DNA of 35,381 nucleotides. It comes from Acidithiobacillales bacterium SM1_46. GTDB lineage: Bacteria > Pseudomonadota > Gammaproteobacteria > Acidiferrobacterales > Sulfurifustaceae. The translations under genes were made by a program, and so were the position numbers. Where the stretch lies: contig LJVB01000005.1 of NCBI GenBank assembly GCA_001304215.1, forward strand, positions 1-35,381, in the 5' to 3' direction. Of this stretch, positions 28,198 through 35,381 are shown in pieces. Position 1 is the stretch's first letter. The number at the start of each line of letters is the position of its first letter. The notes below the pieces were generated by a model, which had not been told where the DNA came from, made no database searches, and was given only the letters and a program-made list of their open reading frames with translations.

Positions 28198-29289
28198 CTA
28201 CACATTAAAGCGGAAATGCATGACATCGCCATCGCGCACGACGTACTCCTTGCCCTCCAGCCGCAACTTCCCGGCTTCCTTGGCACCGTGCTCGCCGCTG
28301 TGCTTCACGTAATCGTCAAAGGCGATCACTTCGGCGCGAATGAACCCGCGTTCGAAATCCGTATGAATCACACCGGCCGCCTGCGGGGCATGCGCGCCGA
28401 TTGGCACTGTCCAGGCGCGCACCTCCTTCGGCCCGGCCGTGAAATAGGTGTGCAGGCCAAGCAGCTGATAGCCGGCGCGAATGACACGGTTCAGGCCGGG
28501 CTCGTCCAGTCCCATCTCCTTCAGGAACGCCTGCTTGTCGTCGGCACTCATGCCGGCAAGCTCCGCCTCGATGGCGGCACTGATCGGAACCACCACGGTG
28601 TGTTCGGCGCGGGCAATTTCCTCGACCTGCTGCAACATCGGATTGTCGGTGAAACCGGTCTCGGCGACGTTCGCGATATACATGAGCGGTTTGTCCGTCA
28701 GCATGCACAGCGGCCGCAGCAATCGGCGTTCCTCGTCGCTCATGGCCAGCGCGCGTACCGGCTTACCGGTATCGAGATGGCTGCGAACCTTGAGCAGCAG
28801 GTCGCGAAGCCTGATGTCGTCCTTACTGCCGCTCTTCGCACCCTTCTCAGCGCGCTGCAGGCCCTTCTCCGCTGTGTCGAGGTCCGCGAGCGCGAGCTCG
28901 GTGTTGATGACCTCGATATCCGCCGCTGGACTCACCTTGCCCGAGACATGCACCACGTTCGTGTCCTCGAAGCAACGCACCACATGCGCAATGGCATCGA
29001 CCTCACGGATGTGAGAGAGAAACTTGTTGCCGAGACCCTCGCCCTGCGCGGCACCGGCGACCAGCCCGGCGATATCGACGAACTCGATGGTAGTTGGGAT
29101 CACCTTCTCGGGCTTGGCGATGCGGGCCAGCGCGGTGAGCCGCGGATCCGGTACTTCCACGATGCCGACGTTCGGATCAATGGTACAGAACGGATAATTC
29201 TCTGCCTGAATGCCGGCCTGTGTCAGGGCGTTGAAAAGTGTCGACTTACCCACGTTCGGCAGTCCGACGATGCCACATTTGAATCCCAT
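28198..29289 (-). CDS. ychF: YchF/Ola1-family ATP-binding GTPase-like protein
   Basis: YchF is an Obg-family P-loop protein that prefers ATP over GTP, binds ribosomes and affects stress responses. The 363 residues match the family length exactly. The P loop is GLPNVGKST at 9-17, the G3 region is [20 protein letters not shown], and the usual NKxD specificity motif is replaced by NVAE (YIANVAETG), the mark of this family. The TGS domain at the C-terminus ends [18 protein letters not shown] and VMHFRFNV. It follows pth closely, as in most gammaproteobacteria. Confidence 0.98.
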   Translation of the reverse strand: MGFKCGIVGLPNVGKSTLFNALTQAGIQAENYPFCTIDPNVGIVEVPDPRLTALARIAKPEKVIPTTIEFVDIAGLVAGAAQGEGLGNKFLSHIREVDAIAHVVRCFEDTNVVHVSGKVSPAADIEVINTELALADLDTAEKGLQRAEKGAKSGSKDDIRLRDLLLKVRSHLDTGKPVRALAMSDEERRLLRPLCMLTDKPLMYIANVAETGFTDNPMLQQVEEIARAEHTVVVPISAAIEAELAGMSADDKQAFLKEMGLDEPGLNRVIRAGYQLLGLHTYFTAGPKEVRAWTVPIGAHAPQAAGVIHTDFERGFIRAEVIAFDDYVKHSGEHGAKEAGKLRLEGKEYVVRDGDVMHFRFNV

Positions 29290-29298
29290 AATCGTTTC

Positions 29299-29883
29299 CT
29301 AGCGTGCGTGCAAATGCAGGACGTTCATGACCTTTTGCAGGTCGCCTTGCACGATGTCATCGATATGCCGGAGCGCCTCGGTGATGGCGTCGTCGAGTAG
29401 CGTCTGTTCCGCTATGGGCGCACGCCTTAGGACGTAGCTCACCACTTGGGCGCTCGTGTCCGGCCGCCCGACGCCCAGGCGCAGACGAATGTACTCGCCG
29501 CTGCCGAGCTGCTCGGTCACATCCTTCAGACCATTGTGCCCACCATCACCGCCACCTATTTTCAGTCGCACGGCCCCGGGCGGCAGATCAATCTCGTCAT
29601 GCACGACCAGGATCCCGGGAACCGCAATCTTGTAGAAGTGTGCAAATTTCTGGACTGACTCGCCGCTGTGATTCATGAAGGTTTGCGGGGCGAGCAACCA
29701 GACTTCCCGCCCGGCGAGCATCACGCGCGCGCAATCAGCCCGGAAGCGTGCCTCCTGGCGCAGCACCACACCGGTTTCGCCGACAAGGCGCTCCAGAAAG
29801 CGGAACCCGGCGTTGTGCCGGGTTTGCGCGTATTCCGGACCGGGATTGCCCAGCCCGACGATGAGCGAGATGGCTTGGTTCAT
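29299..29883 (-). CDS. pth: Peptidyl-tRNA hydrolase
   Basis: Pth releases peptides from peptidyl-tRNAs that fall off the ribosome. The 194-residue protein has the family core GLGNPGPEYAQTRHNAGF, with catalytic H23, and the other active-site residues N13, N71 (FMNHSG), D96 (VVHDEIDLPPG) and N117 (GGDGGHNGLKD). A clear AGGAG lies about eight bases before the ATG at 29883. It sits between rplY (111 bases upstream, no gene or clear terminator in that gap) and ychF. Confidence 0.98.
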   Translation of the reverse strand: MNQAISLIVGLGNPGPEYAQTRHNAGFRFLERLVGETGVVLRQEARFRADCARVMLAGREVWLLAPQTFMNHSGESVQKFAHFYKIAVPGILVVHDEIDLPPGAVRLKIGGGDGGHNGLKDVTEQLGSGEYIRLRLGVGRPDTSAQVVSYVLRRAPIAEQTLLDDAITEALRHIDDIVQGDLQKVMNVLHLHAR

Positions 29884-29994
29884 CCGGCCTCACTCCTGGC
29901 CAACGCAATCCGCGAGTGGGCCGCGGCTGCGATAATCAGTCGCCGCCCGGCCACGCAGCGTCTTGCGCAGCAGGGCGAGACCAATAGGCGCAGG

Positions 29995-30720
29995 CTATTT
30001 CTTGCCCGCCTCGGGTTTCTTGGCTTCCGGCTTTTTCGCCTCGCCTGCCGCCGGGGCAGCAGCCGCCGGCGCGCCAGCGGCCGCGGGCGCAACCGCCGCG
30101 GCCTCGCCCTCGACAGGTGCAGCCACGACCGGTGCCTCTTCCTCGACGCGGACCGCGGTGATCGCGGCAACGGCGTGGTCATCACCACCATGAGCGAGGC
30201 TCGTGATCTGCACACCTTCCGGCAGCTTGATATCCGAGAGATGTACGGAGTGGTTGAGGTGCATCTGCGACATGTCCACTTCCAGGAACTCGGGGAGATC
30301 CTTTGGCAGACAGGTAATGTCGATATCGGTCATGAGGTGCGTGACGATGCCACCCTCGAGCTTCACACCCGGCGCCACGTCCTGCCCGAGGAAATGCAGC
30401 GGCACCTTCATGTGCAGCTTCTCGGTTGCGCTGATGCGCTGAAAGTCGACATGCAGGACCTCGGTGCGCACCGGATGCATCTGCCAGTCACGCAGAATCG
30501 CCTGATCGGTCTGGCCATCGACCGTCACGTTCAGGATCGCACTGTGAAACCTTTCGTCATCCAGGTGCTTGAGCAGCACATTTTGCGGTAACGAGACCAT
30601 CTGCGGCGGCTTTTCCGCTCCGTACAGAATTGCAGGGGCCAAACCAGCGCGGCGAAGGCGGCGGCTCGCACCCTTCCCTTGCACCGAACGCGGCTCGGCC
30701 GTGATATCAAACTTTGCCAT
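29995..30720 (-). CDS. rplY: 50S ribosomal protein L25/general stress protein Ctc (long form)
   Basis: L25 binds 5S rRNA in the large subunit. This is the long CTC/TL5 form: an N-terminal L25 domain (about 1-92, with RRLRRAGLAPAILYGAEKPP and HVDFQRISATEKLHMKVPL) and a C-terminal beta domain (about 95-185, GVKLEGGIVTHLMTDIDITC and on). The 241 residues then end in a low-complexity Ala/Pro/Glu/Lys tail (about 190-241) with a repeated KKPEA. Placement between prs and pth is the standard order and confirms the call. Confidence 0.96.
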   Translation of the reverse strand: MAKFDITAEPRSVQGKGASRRLRRAGLAPAILYGAEKPPQMVSLPQNVLLKHLDDERFHSAILNVTVDGQTDQAILRDWQMHPVRTEVLHVDFQRISATEKLHMKVPLHFLGQDVAPGVKLEGGIVTHLMTDIDITCLPKDLPEFLEVDMSQMHLNHSVHLSDIKLPEGVQITSLAHGGDDHAVAAITAVRVEEEAPVVAAPVEGEAAAVAPAAAGAPAAAAPAAGEAKKPEAKKPEAGKK

Positions 30721-30814
30721 GTAACTTTCTCCAGTACTGTCAGGTTAAACACACCCGCCGCCCCGCGACCAGGGCAGTCAGGCCATCGATCGCGCATGCC
30801 CAAGGGCACACGCG

Positions 30815-31765
30815 TCAATCCATGAAGAGCTCGCTCACCGAGTCTTCCTCTGAAATCCGGCGCATCGACTCCGCCAGCAGCTCAGCAATCGAAAGCTGGC
30901 GGATCTGCTTGCAGGCCTGCGCCTCCGGTTTGAGCGGAATCGTGTCGGTCACCACCAGCTCATCGAGCTGCGACGCCGAAATACGTTCCACTGCCTTTCC
31001 CGAAAGCACGGCGTGCGTGCAGTACGCCAACACCCGTTTTGCACCATGCGCCTTCAACGCGCCAGCCGCCTCGCACAACGTGCCAGCGGTATCGACCAGG
31101 TCGTCCATCAGCACACAGGTGCGGTTTTCCACCTCGCCGATGATATGCATGACCTTGGCCTCGTTCGGGCGCGGCCGGCGCTTGTCGATGATCGCCAGAT
31201 CCGCTTCCAGGTGTTTGGCCATCGCCCGCGCCCGCACCACCCCGCCCACGTCTGGCGATACAACCAGCAAGTCCTTGAACTCTTGCCGCCAGATGTCGCC
31301 CAACAGCACGAGCGAGGCATAGATATTGTCCGTCGGGATACTGAAGAATCCCTGGATCTGGTCCGCATGCAGATCCATCGTCAGCACCCGGTTCGCGCCC
31401 GCGACCTGGATCATGTCCGCCACGAGCTTCGCCGTGATCGCCACACGCGCCGTGCGCGGACGACGATCCTGTCGCGCGTACCCATAATAGGGAATCACCG
31501 CGGTGATGCGCCGCGCCGAGGAGCGCTTCACCGCATCGATCATGATGAGCAACTCCATAAGATTCTCGTTGCTCGGTGCACAAGTGGGCTGCACGATAAA
31601 CACGTCGCGCCCGCGCACGTTGTCCATGATTTCAACCATGACCTCGCCGTCACTGAAACGGCCGACCACAACCTTGCCAAGCGGGACTCCCAGACGACGG
31701 GCCACCGCCTCGGCAAGTGCCGGGTTTGCATTCCCGGCAAAGACAGCAACGTTTTCGAGTGCCAC
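30815..31765 (-). CDS. prs: Ribose-phosphate pyrophosphokinase
   Basis: Prs makes PRPP from ribose 5-phosphate and ATP, feeding nucleotide, histidine, tryptophan and NAD synthesis. The 316-residue protein has the family start [17 protein letters not shown], the ATP-binding region with [13 protein letters not shown] and [13 protein letters not shown], and the PRPP-binding loop [13 protein letters not shown]. The start is GTG at 31765, supported by GAGGG eight bases upstream. It is preceded by tRNA-Gln and ispE on the same strand. NadD in this window lies in a pathway that depends on PRPP. Confidence 0.98.
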   Translation of the reverse strand: MALENVAVFAGNANPALAEAVARRLGVPLGKVVVGRFSDGEVMVEIMDNVRGRDVFIVQPTCAPSNENLMELLIMIDAVKRSSARRITAVIPYYGYARQDRRPRTARVAITAKLVADMIQVAGANRVLTMDLHADQIQGFFSIPTDNIYASLVLLGDIWRQEFKDLLVVSPDVGGVVRARAMAKHLEADLAIIDKRRPRPNEAKVMHIIGEVENRTCVLMDDLVDTAGTLCEAAGALKAHGAKRVLAYCTHAVLSGKAVERISASQLDELVVTDTIPLKPEAQACKQIRQLSIAELLAESMRRISEEDSVSELFMD

Positions 31766-31793
31766 GCGTACTGCCCTCGTCCGCTAGTAAAAC

Positions 31794-31868
31794 TGGTTGG
31801 GGTGCCAGGATTCGAACCTGGGAATGCCGGAATCAAAATCCGGTGCCTTACCGCTTGGCGACACCCCA
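31794..31868 (-). tRNA. tRNA-Gln (TTG)
   Basis: The 75-base gene has acceptor stem TGGGGTG with CACCCCA, a D arm (GCCAAGCGGTAAGGC), an anticodon stem-loop with TTTTGAT giving anticodon TTG, a T arm CCAGG-TTCGAAT-CCTGG and an encoded CCA. The 5' T-A first pair is usual for tRNA-Gln. It lies only 13 bases after the ispE stop and 28 bases before the prs GTG, so it must be cut out of the shared transcript or start from a promoter inside the end of ispE. Confidence 0.96.
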
Positions 31869-31881
31869 GAAGGTTTTCCCC

Positions 31882-32700
31882 TTACCTTATATATAAGGGA
31901 TGCCGGTTCAAGCCACGCGCCACAAAACCCGTGCATGGCGCGCGCTCCAGAATCTGTTCGCCCGCTGCCCGACTGGTCACCGCCACAAACACACATGCGC
32001 CCGAACCGGTCATGCGTGCGGGACCATACTGCGAAAGCCAACGGATTGTCCGGTCGACCTCGGGATAGCGGCGGCGTACCACCGCTTCGAGATCATTGGC
32101 GCCCTGCCCCGCGCGAAAGGCGCGTATTGTGATGGTGGGGGTTTGGCGTGTCAAATCAGGGTCCTGGAACACTTCACGGGTCGACACCTGGACCGGCGGC
32201 GAGAGCACGACGTACCACGGCTCATCGAAATCGACTGGCGTCAGGACATCTCCCACGCCCTCCGCCCAGGCCGCCCGTCCATGTACAAAAACCGGAACAT
32301 CGGCGCCCAACTGCAACCCCAGGTCCGCCAGTGCCACGCGGGACAGACCGAGCCCCCACAGCTGATTGAGTGCAATGAGAGTAGTCGCCGCGTCCGAGCT
32401 GCCGCCGCCGAGGCCACCACCCACAGGAATCCGCTTGGTAAGACCAATGACGGCGCCCCGCGAAGTGCCACCATGTGCCTGCAGGAGCCGCGCTGCGCGC
32501 AGGCAAAGATCCGCGCCTTCATCCACGTTCGCCACGGCGTGGGCGCGCAGGATGCGCCCATCCGCAGTGACCTCGAAAGTGAGCTGATCGCTATAGTCGA
32601 GAAACTGAAAGGCGGTCTGCAGCAGATGATAGCCATCCGCTCGCCTGCCCACGACATGCAGAAAGAGATTCAGCTTTGCCGGGGCAGGCCAGACGTCCAT
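31882..32700 (-). CDS. ispE: 4-diphosphocytidyl-2-C-methyl-D-erythritol kinase
   Basis: IspE phosphorylates CDP-methylerythritol in the non-mevalonate isoprenoid pathway. This GHMP kinase of 272 residues has the family opening PAPAKLNLFLHVVGRRADGY, the ATP-binding loop PVGGGLGGGSSDAATTL (about 91-107), and the third motif ARMTGSGACVFV near the end. The ATG at 32700 follows lolB by 35 bases. The lolB-ispE-(tRNA-Gln)-prs order is conserved in gammaproteobacteria. Confidence 0.98.
   Translation of the reverse strand: MDVWPAPAKLNLFLHVVGRRADGYHLLQTAFQFLDYSDQLTFEVTADGRILRAHAVANVDEGADLCLRAARLLQAHGGTSRGAVIGLTKRIPVGGGLGGGSSDAATTLIALNQLWGLGLSRVALADLGLQLGADVPVFVHGRAAWAEGVGDVLTPVDFDEPWYVVLSPPVQVSTREVFQDPDLTRQTPTITIRAFRAGQGANDLEAVVRRRYPEVDRTIRWLSQYGPARMTGSGACVFVAVTSRAAGEQILERAPCTGFVARGLNRHPLYIR
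31885..31898 (-). promoter_or_regulatory. AT-rich 14-bp palindrome, possible -10 region for tRNA-Gln
   Basis: CCTTATATATAAGG is a perfect palindrome spanning the last codons of ispE. On the minus strand it contains TATATA and TATAAG, good -10 hexamers about 18 bases before the tRNA-Gln start. A TTGAAC lies upstream (31911-31906), but 14 bases away, shorter than the ideal 17. It is therefore a possible promoter rather than a firm one. Confidence 0.3.
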
Positions 32701-32735
32701 GCCGCCATTCTATCAACCGCCTGGCCGATCGGGCG

Positions 32736-33380
32736 CTAGTGACGCGGTACCCAGCGATCAATTACCACCCGGAATTCAAGCGTGGGATCGTTTCCCGCCG
32801 CGATGTCGAGGCTTTGGCGATTGCCGGCATCAGCGCGCTTGATAAAGAGCTTGTTCGGCAACTCAAGGGAATCGAGGCGCTCGTAGCCGAGAAACTCGAC
32901 CTGCCAGCCGAGCTGGCGCAACGTGCGCAAGCGGCCCCACTCGTCGAGCTCGCGCACACTCGCGACCCCGGGCGCGGGCAAACCCCGTATCCAATAACCA
33001 AGTCCGTTCACCGGCAGCTGCCAGCCGGTCGCGCGCTGCAGCAGGTTCTCCGCGCTCGTGTCACGCAGGATCTGCTGCGCGCTGTCGCGCAACTCTGCAC
33101 CCGACGCGTCCTGACGAAGTCGCACATGGCCACTGCCCAGCGGCCCAACAAGGTCAATGTCATGCCGATCCTTGGCGCGCAGCCACAGGAGACTGGCCTG
33201 CCAACCTTCGTCAGCAGTGCGCAGAGCGATACGTCCGCGGATTTCCCATGAGTCGAGCGGACCCAGATCGCGTGTGCGTGCCAGCCACGCCGCATCGCGA
33301 TCGCCCACTGGCGGTCGCTCCGGCATGGCCGCGCAGGCGCTCAGCGCTGCGAGCAGCAATGCCGCCAACCAGCCTCTCAC
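32736..33380 (-). CDS. lolB: Outer-membrane lipoprotein receptor LolB
   Basis: LolB takes lipoproteins from periplasmic LolA and inserts them in the outer membrane, and is itself a lipoprotein. I place the start at GTG 33380, which overlaps the TPR gene stop as GTGA and begins a lipoprotein signal (VRGWLAALLLAALSAC, lipobox LSAC). The frame is open to 33485, but that part lies inside the TPR gene and would bury the signal peptide. The product is 214 residues (E. coli 207). Family features are DSWEIRGRIALRTADEGWQA, HDIDLVGPLGSGHVRL and GYWIRGLPAPGV. Its place before ispE confirms the call. Confidence 0.93.
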   Translation of the reverse strand: MRGWLAALLLAALSACAAMPERPPVGDRDAAWLARTRDLGPLDSWEIRGRIALRTADEGWQASLLWLRAKDRHDIDLVGPLGSGHVRLRQDASGAELRDSAQQILRDTSAENLLQRATGWQLPVNGLGYWIRGLPAPGVASVRELDEWGRLRTLRQLGWQVEFLGYERLDSLELPNKLFIKRADAGNRQSLDIAAGNDPTLEFRVVIDRWVPRH

Positions 33381-35113
33381 TGTTTGAATTTCTTGATGGC
33401 GTCGAGTACAGCCTCGTTGTCCGGCGCCTCGCGCAGGGCCCGGCTCCATACCGACTCGGCCTCGCGCCGATTGCCCATTACCCAAAGCACCTCACCCAGA
33501 TGCGCCGCGATCTCTGCATCATTGCGCACCTCGAGCGCGCGCTTGAGGTAGCGCACTGCCTCGGCATTATTGCCCATGCGGTACTGCAGCCAGCCCATGC
33601 TGTCGAGAATGAAGGCGTCGTCGGGACGCAGCGCCAGAGCTTCGGAAAGCAGCGCGTTGGCTTCCTGCAACCGGTTTGTGCGGTCTGCAAGCGTGTAGCC
33701 CAGCGCATTCAGCGCATGCGCGTTCTTGGGGTCTTTTTTCAACACGCTGCGCAGGTCGCTCTCGACCACCTGGATCAGGTTGAGCTTCTCGGCGATCAGG
33801 GCACGAGCGTAGAGCAGGTCCTTGTCACCGGGCAGTTGCTTCAGCCCCTGATTGAGAACCGCGAGCGCCTCTTCGTACTTGCGTGCCTCGCGCAGGATCT
33901 GCTCCTCGGACAAAATAAGCTGCACACGCTGCTGATCCGTCGTGGGTGAGAGCGAGCGCAGGTGAGCCAGTGCGCCGGGAATGTCGCCCTGCCTGGCTTT
34001 CATCATGCCAATCCGGGTCTGCGCCTCGAAATAGTTCTCACCCGGCCCAATCTCGCTGTACCAGCGGATCGCCTCGGCGTAGTCCTTGCGCTGTTCCGCG
34101 ACCTGGCCGAGGTAGTAACGAGCCTGATCGTGCTGCGGACGCAACGCGAGGGTGCGCTTCAGGTACTTTTCTGCGTCGTCTAGTTCCTGCGTCTGCAACG
34201 ACAGGAGCGCGATCGCATAAATCGTGTCCGCGTCATTGGGCATGTCACTTAAGACGCGCGTGAACTCGCTGCGGGCCTTGCTCCACTGACGTTGGTCGAT
34301 CAGGTGTCGAGCGTAGTTGAGACGCACAGTCGTGGCATGAGGATACTGCGCGAGGAACTCCTCGTAGAACTGCTGGGCCTTACCCATCTCCTTGAGCGAC
34401 ACAAGGATGCGTGCCTTGAAAAGCGCCGCCTCCTCCCAGCCCGGGCGCAACACAAGCGCGGTGTCCGCAGCCTGGAGGGCGCGCGGAAAGTCCCCCATTC
34501 GCACGCTAAGGTGCGTGAGCGCGAACTGTGCGGCGGGCACCTTCGGATTCTGGTCGACCAATTGCTGCATGACCGTCAGTGCCGAGGCCCTCTGGGTATG
34601 GCGCGAGAGCACCGACACCACGCGCATGTAGGCCTGCTCAGGATTCGACCGCGGAGTTTCCAGGACAATCAGACGCTCGAACTGCACGAGCGCCTCATCG
34701 GGCCGGTCGAGTTCCATCAGGATGCCGGCCAACGACTCGCGGGCATCCGGGTCGTCGGGCTGCAGCTCCACCCAGAGCTTCGCCGAAACGAGCGCTTCTT
34801 CGAAGCGTCGGGCATAGGTGGCCGCCAACGTGGCTCGCTCGGCAAGCCGCGGATCACGGGTCTGCTGCGCAACCTTGCCGAGCGTCTGGGCCGCGACACC
34901 CACCTGACCGCGCTGGCCGGCAATTTCGCCGAGTAGAATGTTGTAAAGCGTGGCCGCATCGAGCGGCACGTTGGGCAACGCCTCGACCGCCGGTTCCGCT
35001 GCGATGGGCGCAGAAGCTTGCGAGCCGGAAGGCGCTTTCGGTGAGCTGGCGCAGGAAGCCAGCATGGCGCTGGCCATCAGGACGAGTAACGATCGGTTCA
35101 TGGGCTGATGCAT
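33377..35113 (-). CDS. TPR-repeat lipoprotein upstream of lolB
   Basis: The 578-residue protein starts with a lipoprotein signal peptide (NRSLLVLMASAMLASC, lipobox LASC), a Pro/Ala/Ser-rich linker, then at least eight tetratricopeptide repeats covering about 60-570, for example around LALRPQHDQARYYLGQVAEQ and ALRPDDAFILDSMGWLQYRM. A homologous gene beside lolB is common in gammaproteobacteria, between hemA and lolB; its role is not established, and a scaffold in envelope assembly is only inferred. ATG at 35113 has GGGGAG about 10 bases upstream; ATG at 35101 is the alternative. lolB overlaps it by four bases. Confidence 0.88.
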   Translation of the reverse strand: MHQPMNRSLLVLMASAMLASCASSPKAPSGSQASAPIAAEPAVEALPNVPLDAATLYNILLGEIAGQRGQVGVAAQTLGKVAQQTRDPRLAERATLAATYARRFEEALVSAKLWVELQPDDPDARESLAGILMELDRPDEALVQFERLIVLETPRSNPEQAYMRVVSVLSRHTQRASALTVMQQLVDQNPKVPAAQFALTHLSVRMGDFPRALQAADTALVLRPGWEEAALFKARILVSLKEMGKAQQFYEEFLAQYPHATTVRLNYARHLIDQRQWSKARSEFTRVLSDMPNDADTIYAIALLSLQTQELDDAEKYLKRTLALRPQHDQARYYLGQVAEQRKDYAEAIRWYSEIGPGENYFEAQTRIGMMKARQGDIPGALAHLRSLSPTTDQQRVQLILSEEQILREARKYEEALAVLNQGLKQLPGDKDLLYARALIAEKLNLIQVVESDLRSVLKKDPKNAHALNALGYTLADRTNRLQEANALLSEALALRPDDAFILDSMGWLQYRMGNNAEAVRYLKRALEVRNDAEIAAHLGEVLWVMGNRREAESVWSRALREAPDNEAVLDAIKKFKQ

Positions 35114-35381
35114 CGTATGGTTGTCTCCCCGCTCGCGGCGCGGTCTGCCGGGATCTTCTTGCCGCGAGCAAAACCCTCCGGCCGGTCTGCCGGGTACGCG
35201 GCCTGGCCGGGGGGGCGGACAAGAGGATCGAATTTACCTGTGAGTCTGGTCGGTTTATCGCCAACCGGCAAGCCGAGCGGCTGGGCAGACTGACACCTAT
35301 TCTGTACAAATACCCGCACTGTGAATGGCATTTACCCGCCGCGCGATGCGCGTGTCCTTGCAACTCCATTCGATACGGCTT
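35114..35381. other. Intergenic region, probably between divergent genes
   Basis: This gap holds the leader of the TPR gene and no supported complete gene. In related gammaproteobacteria hemA is usually transcribed away from here. A plus-strand ATG at 35346 opens 12 codons (MRVSLQLHSIRL) to the window edge, but they do not match the usual HemA start and no ribosome binding site precedes them, so I do not call a gene. A clear sigma-70 promoter was not found on either strand. Confidence 0.3.

Noticed and set aside
35346-35381. Possible start of a divergent gene such as hemA at the right edge
   Set aside because: Only 12 codons are visible, they do not match a HemA N-terminus, and no ribosome binding site precedes them.

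Overview
This window is a chromosomal housekeeping region of a high-GC gammaproteobacterium. Every well-supported gene lies on the minus strand. No phage, insertion sequence, CRISPR array or plasmid gene was recognised. Several gene orders are classic for Gammaproteobacteria: hemA-side TPR lipoprotein-lolB-ispE-prs-rplY-pth-ychF; miaB-ybeZ-ybeY-ybeX-lnt; leuS-lptE-holA-(proA)-nadD-rsfS-rlmH; and maf-rng-yhdP. A RecB/AddA-type helicase-nuclease paired with an AddB-like nuclease points away from the enterics, towards lineages such as Chromatiales, Nevskiales or Steroidobacter-like bacteria. The exact taxon cannot be decided from sequence reading alone.

Layout in transcription order (right to left). 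(1) 35113-28198: a TPR lipoprotein and LolB (lipoprotein insertion at the outer membrane), IspE (isoprenoids), tRNA-Gln(TTG), Prs (PRPP), L25, Pth and YchF (translation). (2) 28137-28061: elongator tRNA-Met(CAT) with its own plausible promoter. (3) 27974-21868: an AddB-like protein overlapping an AddA-like helicase-nuclease by ATGA, a probable double-strand-break repair pair, followed by a cN-I-type 5'-nucleotidase (21813-20911). (4) 20910-20411: a 500-base gene-poor gap holding two candidate minus-strand terminators and a strongly folded stretch, the best candidate here for an undescribed RNA. (5) 20410-14998: MiaB, PhoH-like YbeZ, YbeY, CorC/YbeX and Lnt. (6) 14926-13503: a Skp/OmpH-like periplasmic protein and a secreted alpha/beta hydrolase, two envelope genes between the lnt and leuS blocks. 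(7) 13413-6328: LeuS, LptE, HolA, ProA, NadD, RsfS, RlmH. (8) 6327-6249: a short heptamer repeat tract at the junction with (9) 6230-137: Maf, RNase G, YhdP. The start of one more exported protein runs off the left edge.

The genes fall into a few themes: envelope assembly (LolB, Lnt, LptE, YhdP, Skp-like), ribosome assembly, translation and RNA processing (YbeY, RsfS, RlmH, RNase G, MiaB, L25, Pth, LeuS, tRNAs), DNA replication and repair (HolA, AddA/AddB-like), and cofactor, precursor or amino-acid metabolism (NadD, Prs, IspE, ProA). Many genes overlap by 4 bases (maf/rng, ybeZ/ybeY, TPR/lolB, addB/addA), which suggests translational coupling. I see no clear novel multi-gene system. The points most worth checking are the folded intergenic region before miaB, the heptamer repeats at the rlmH/maf junction, the MiaB C-terminal extension and the AddAB-like pair.
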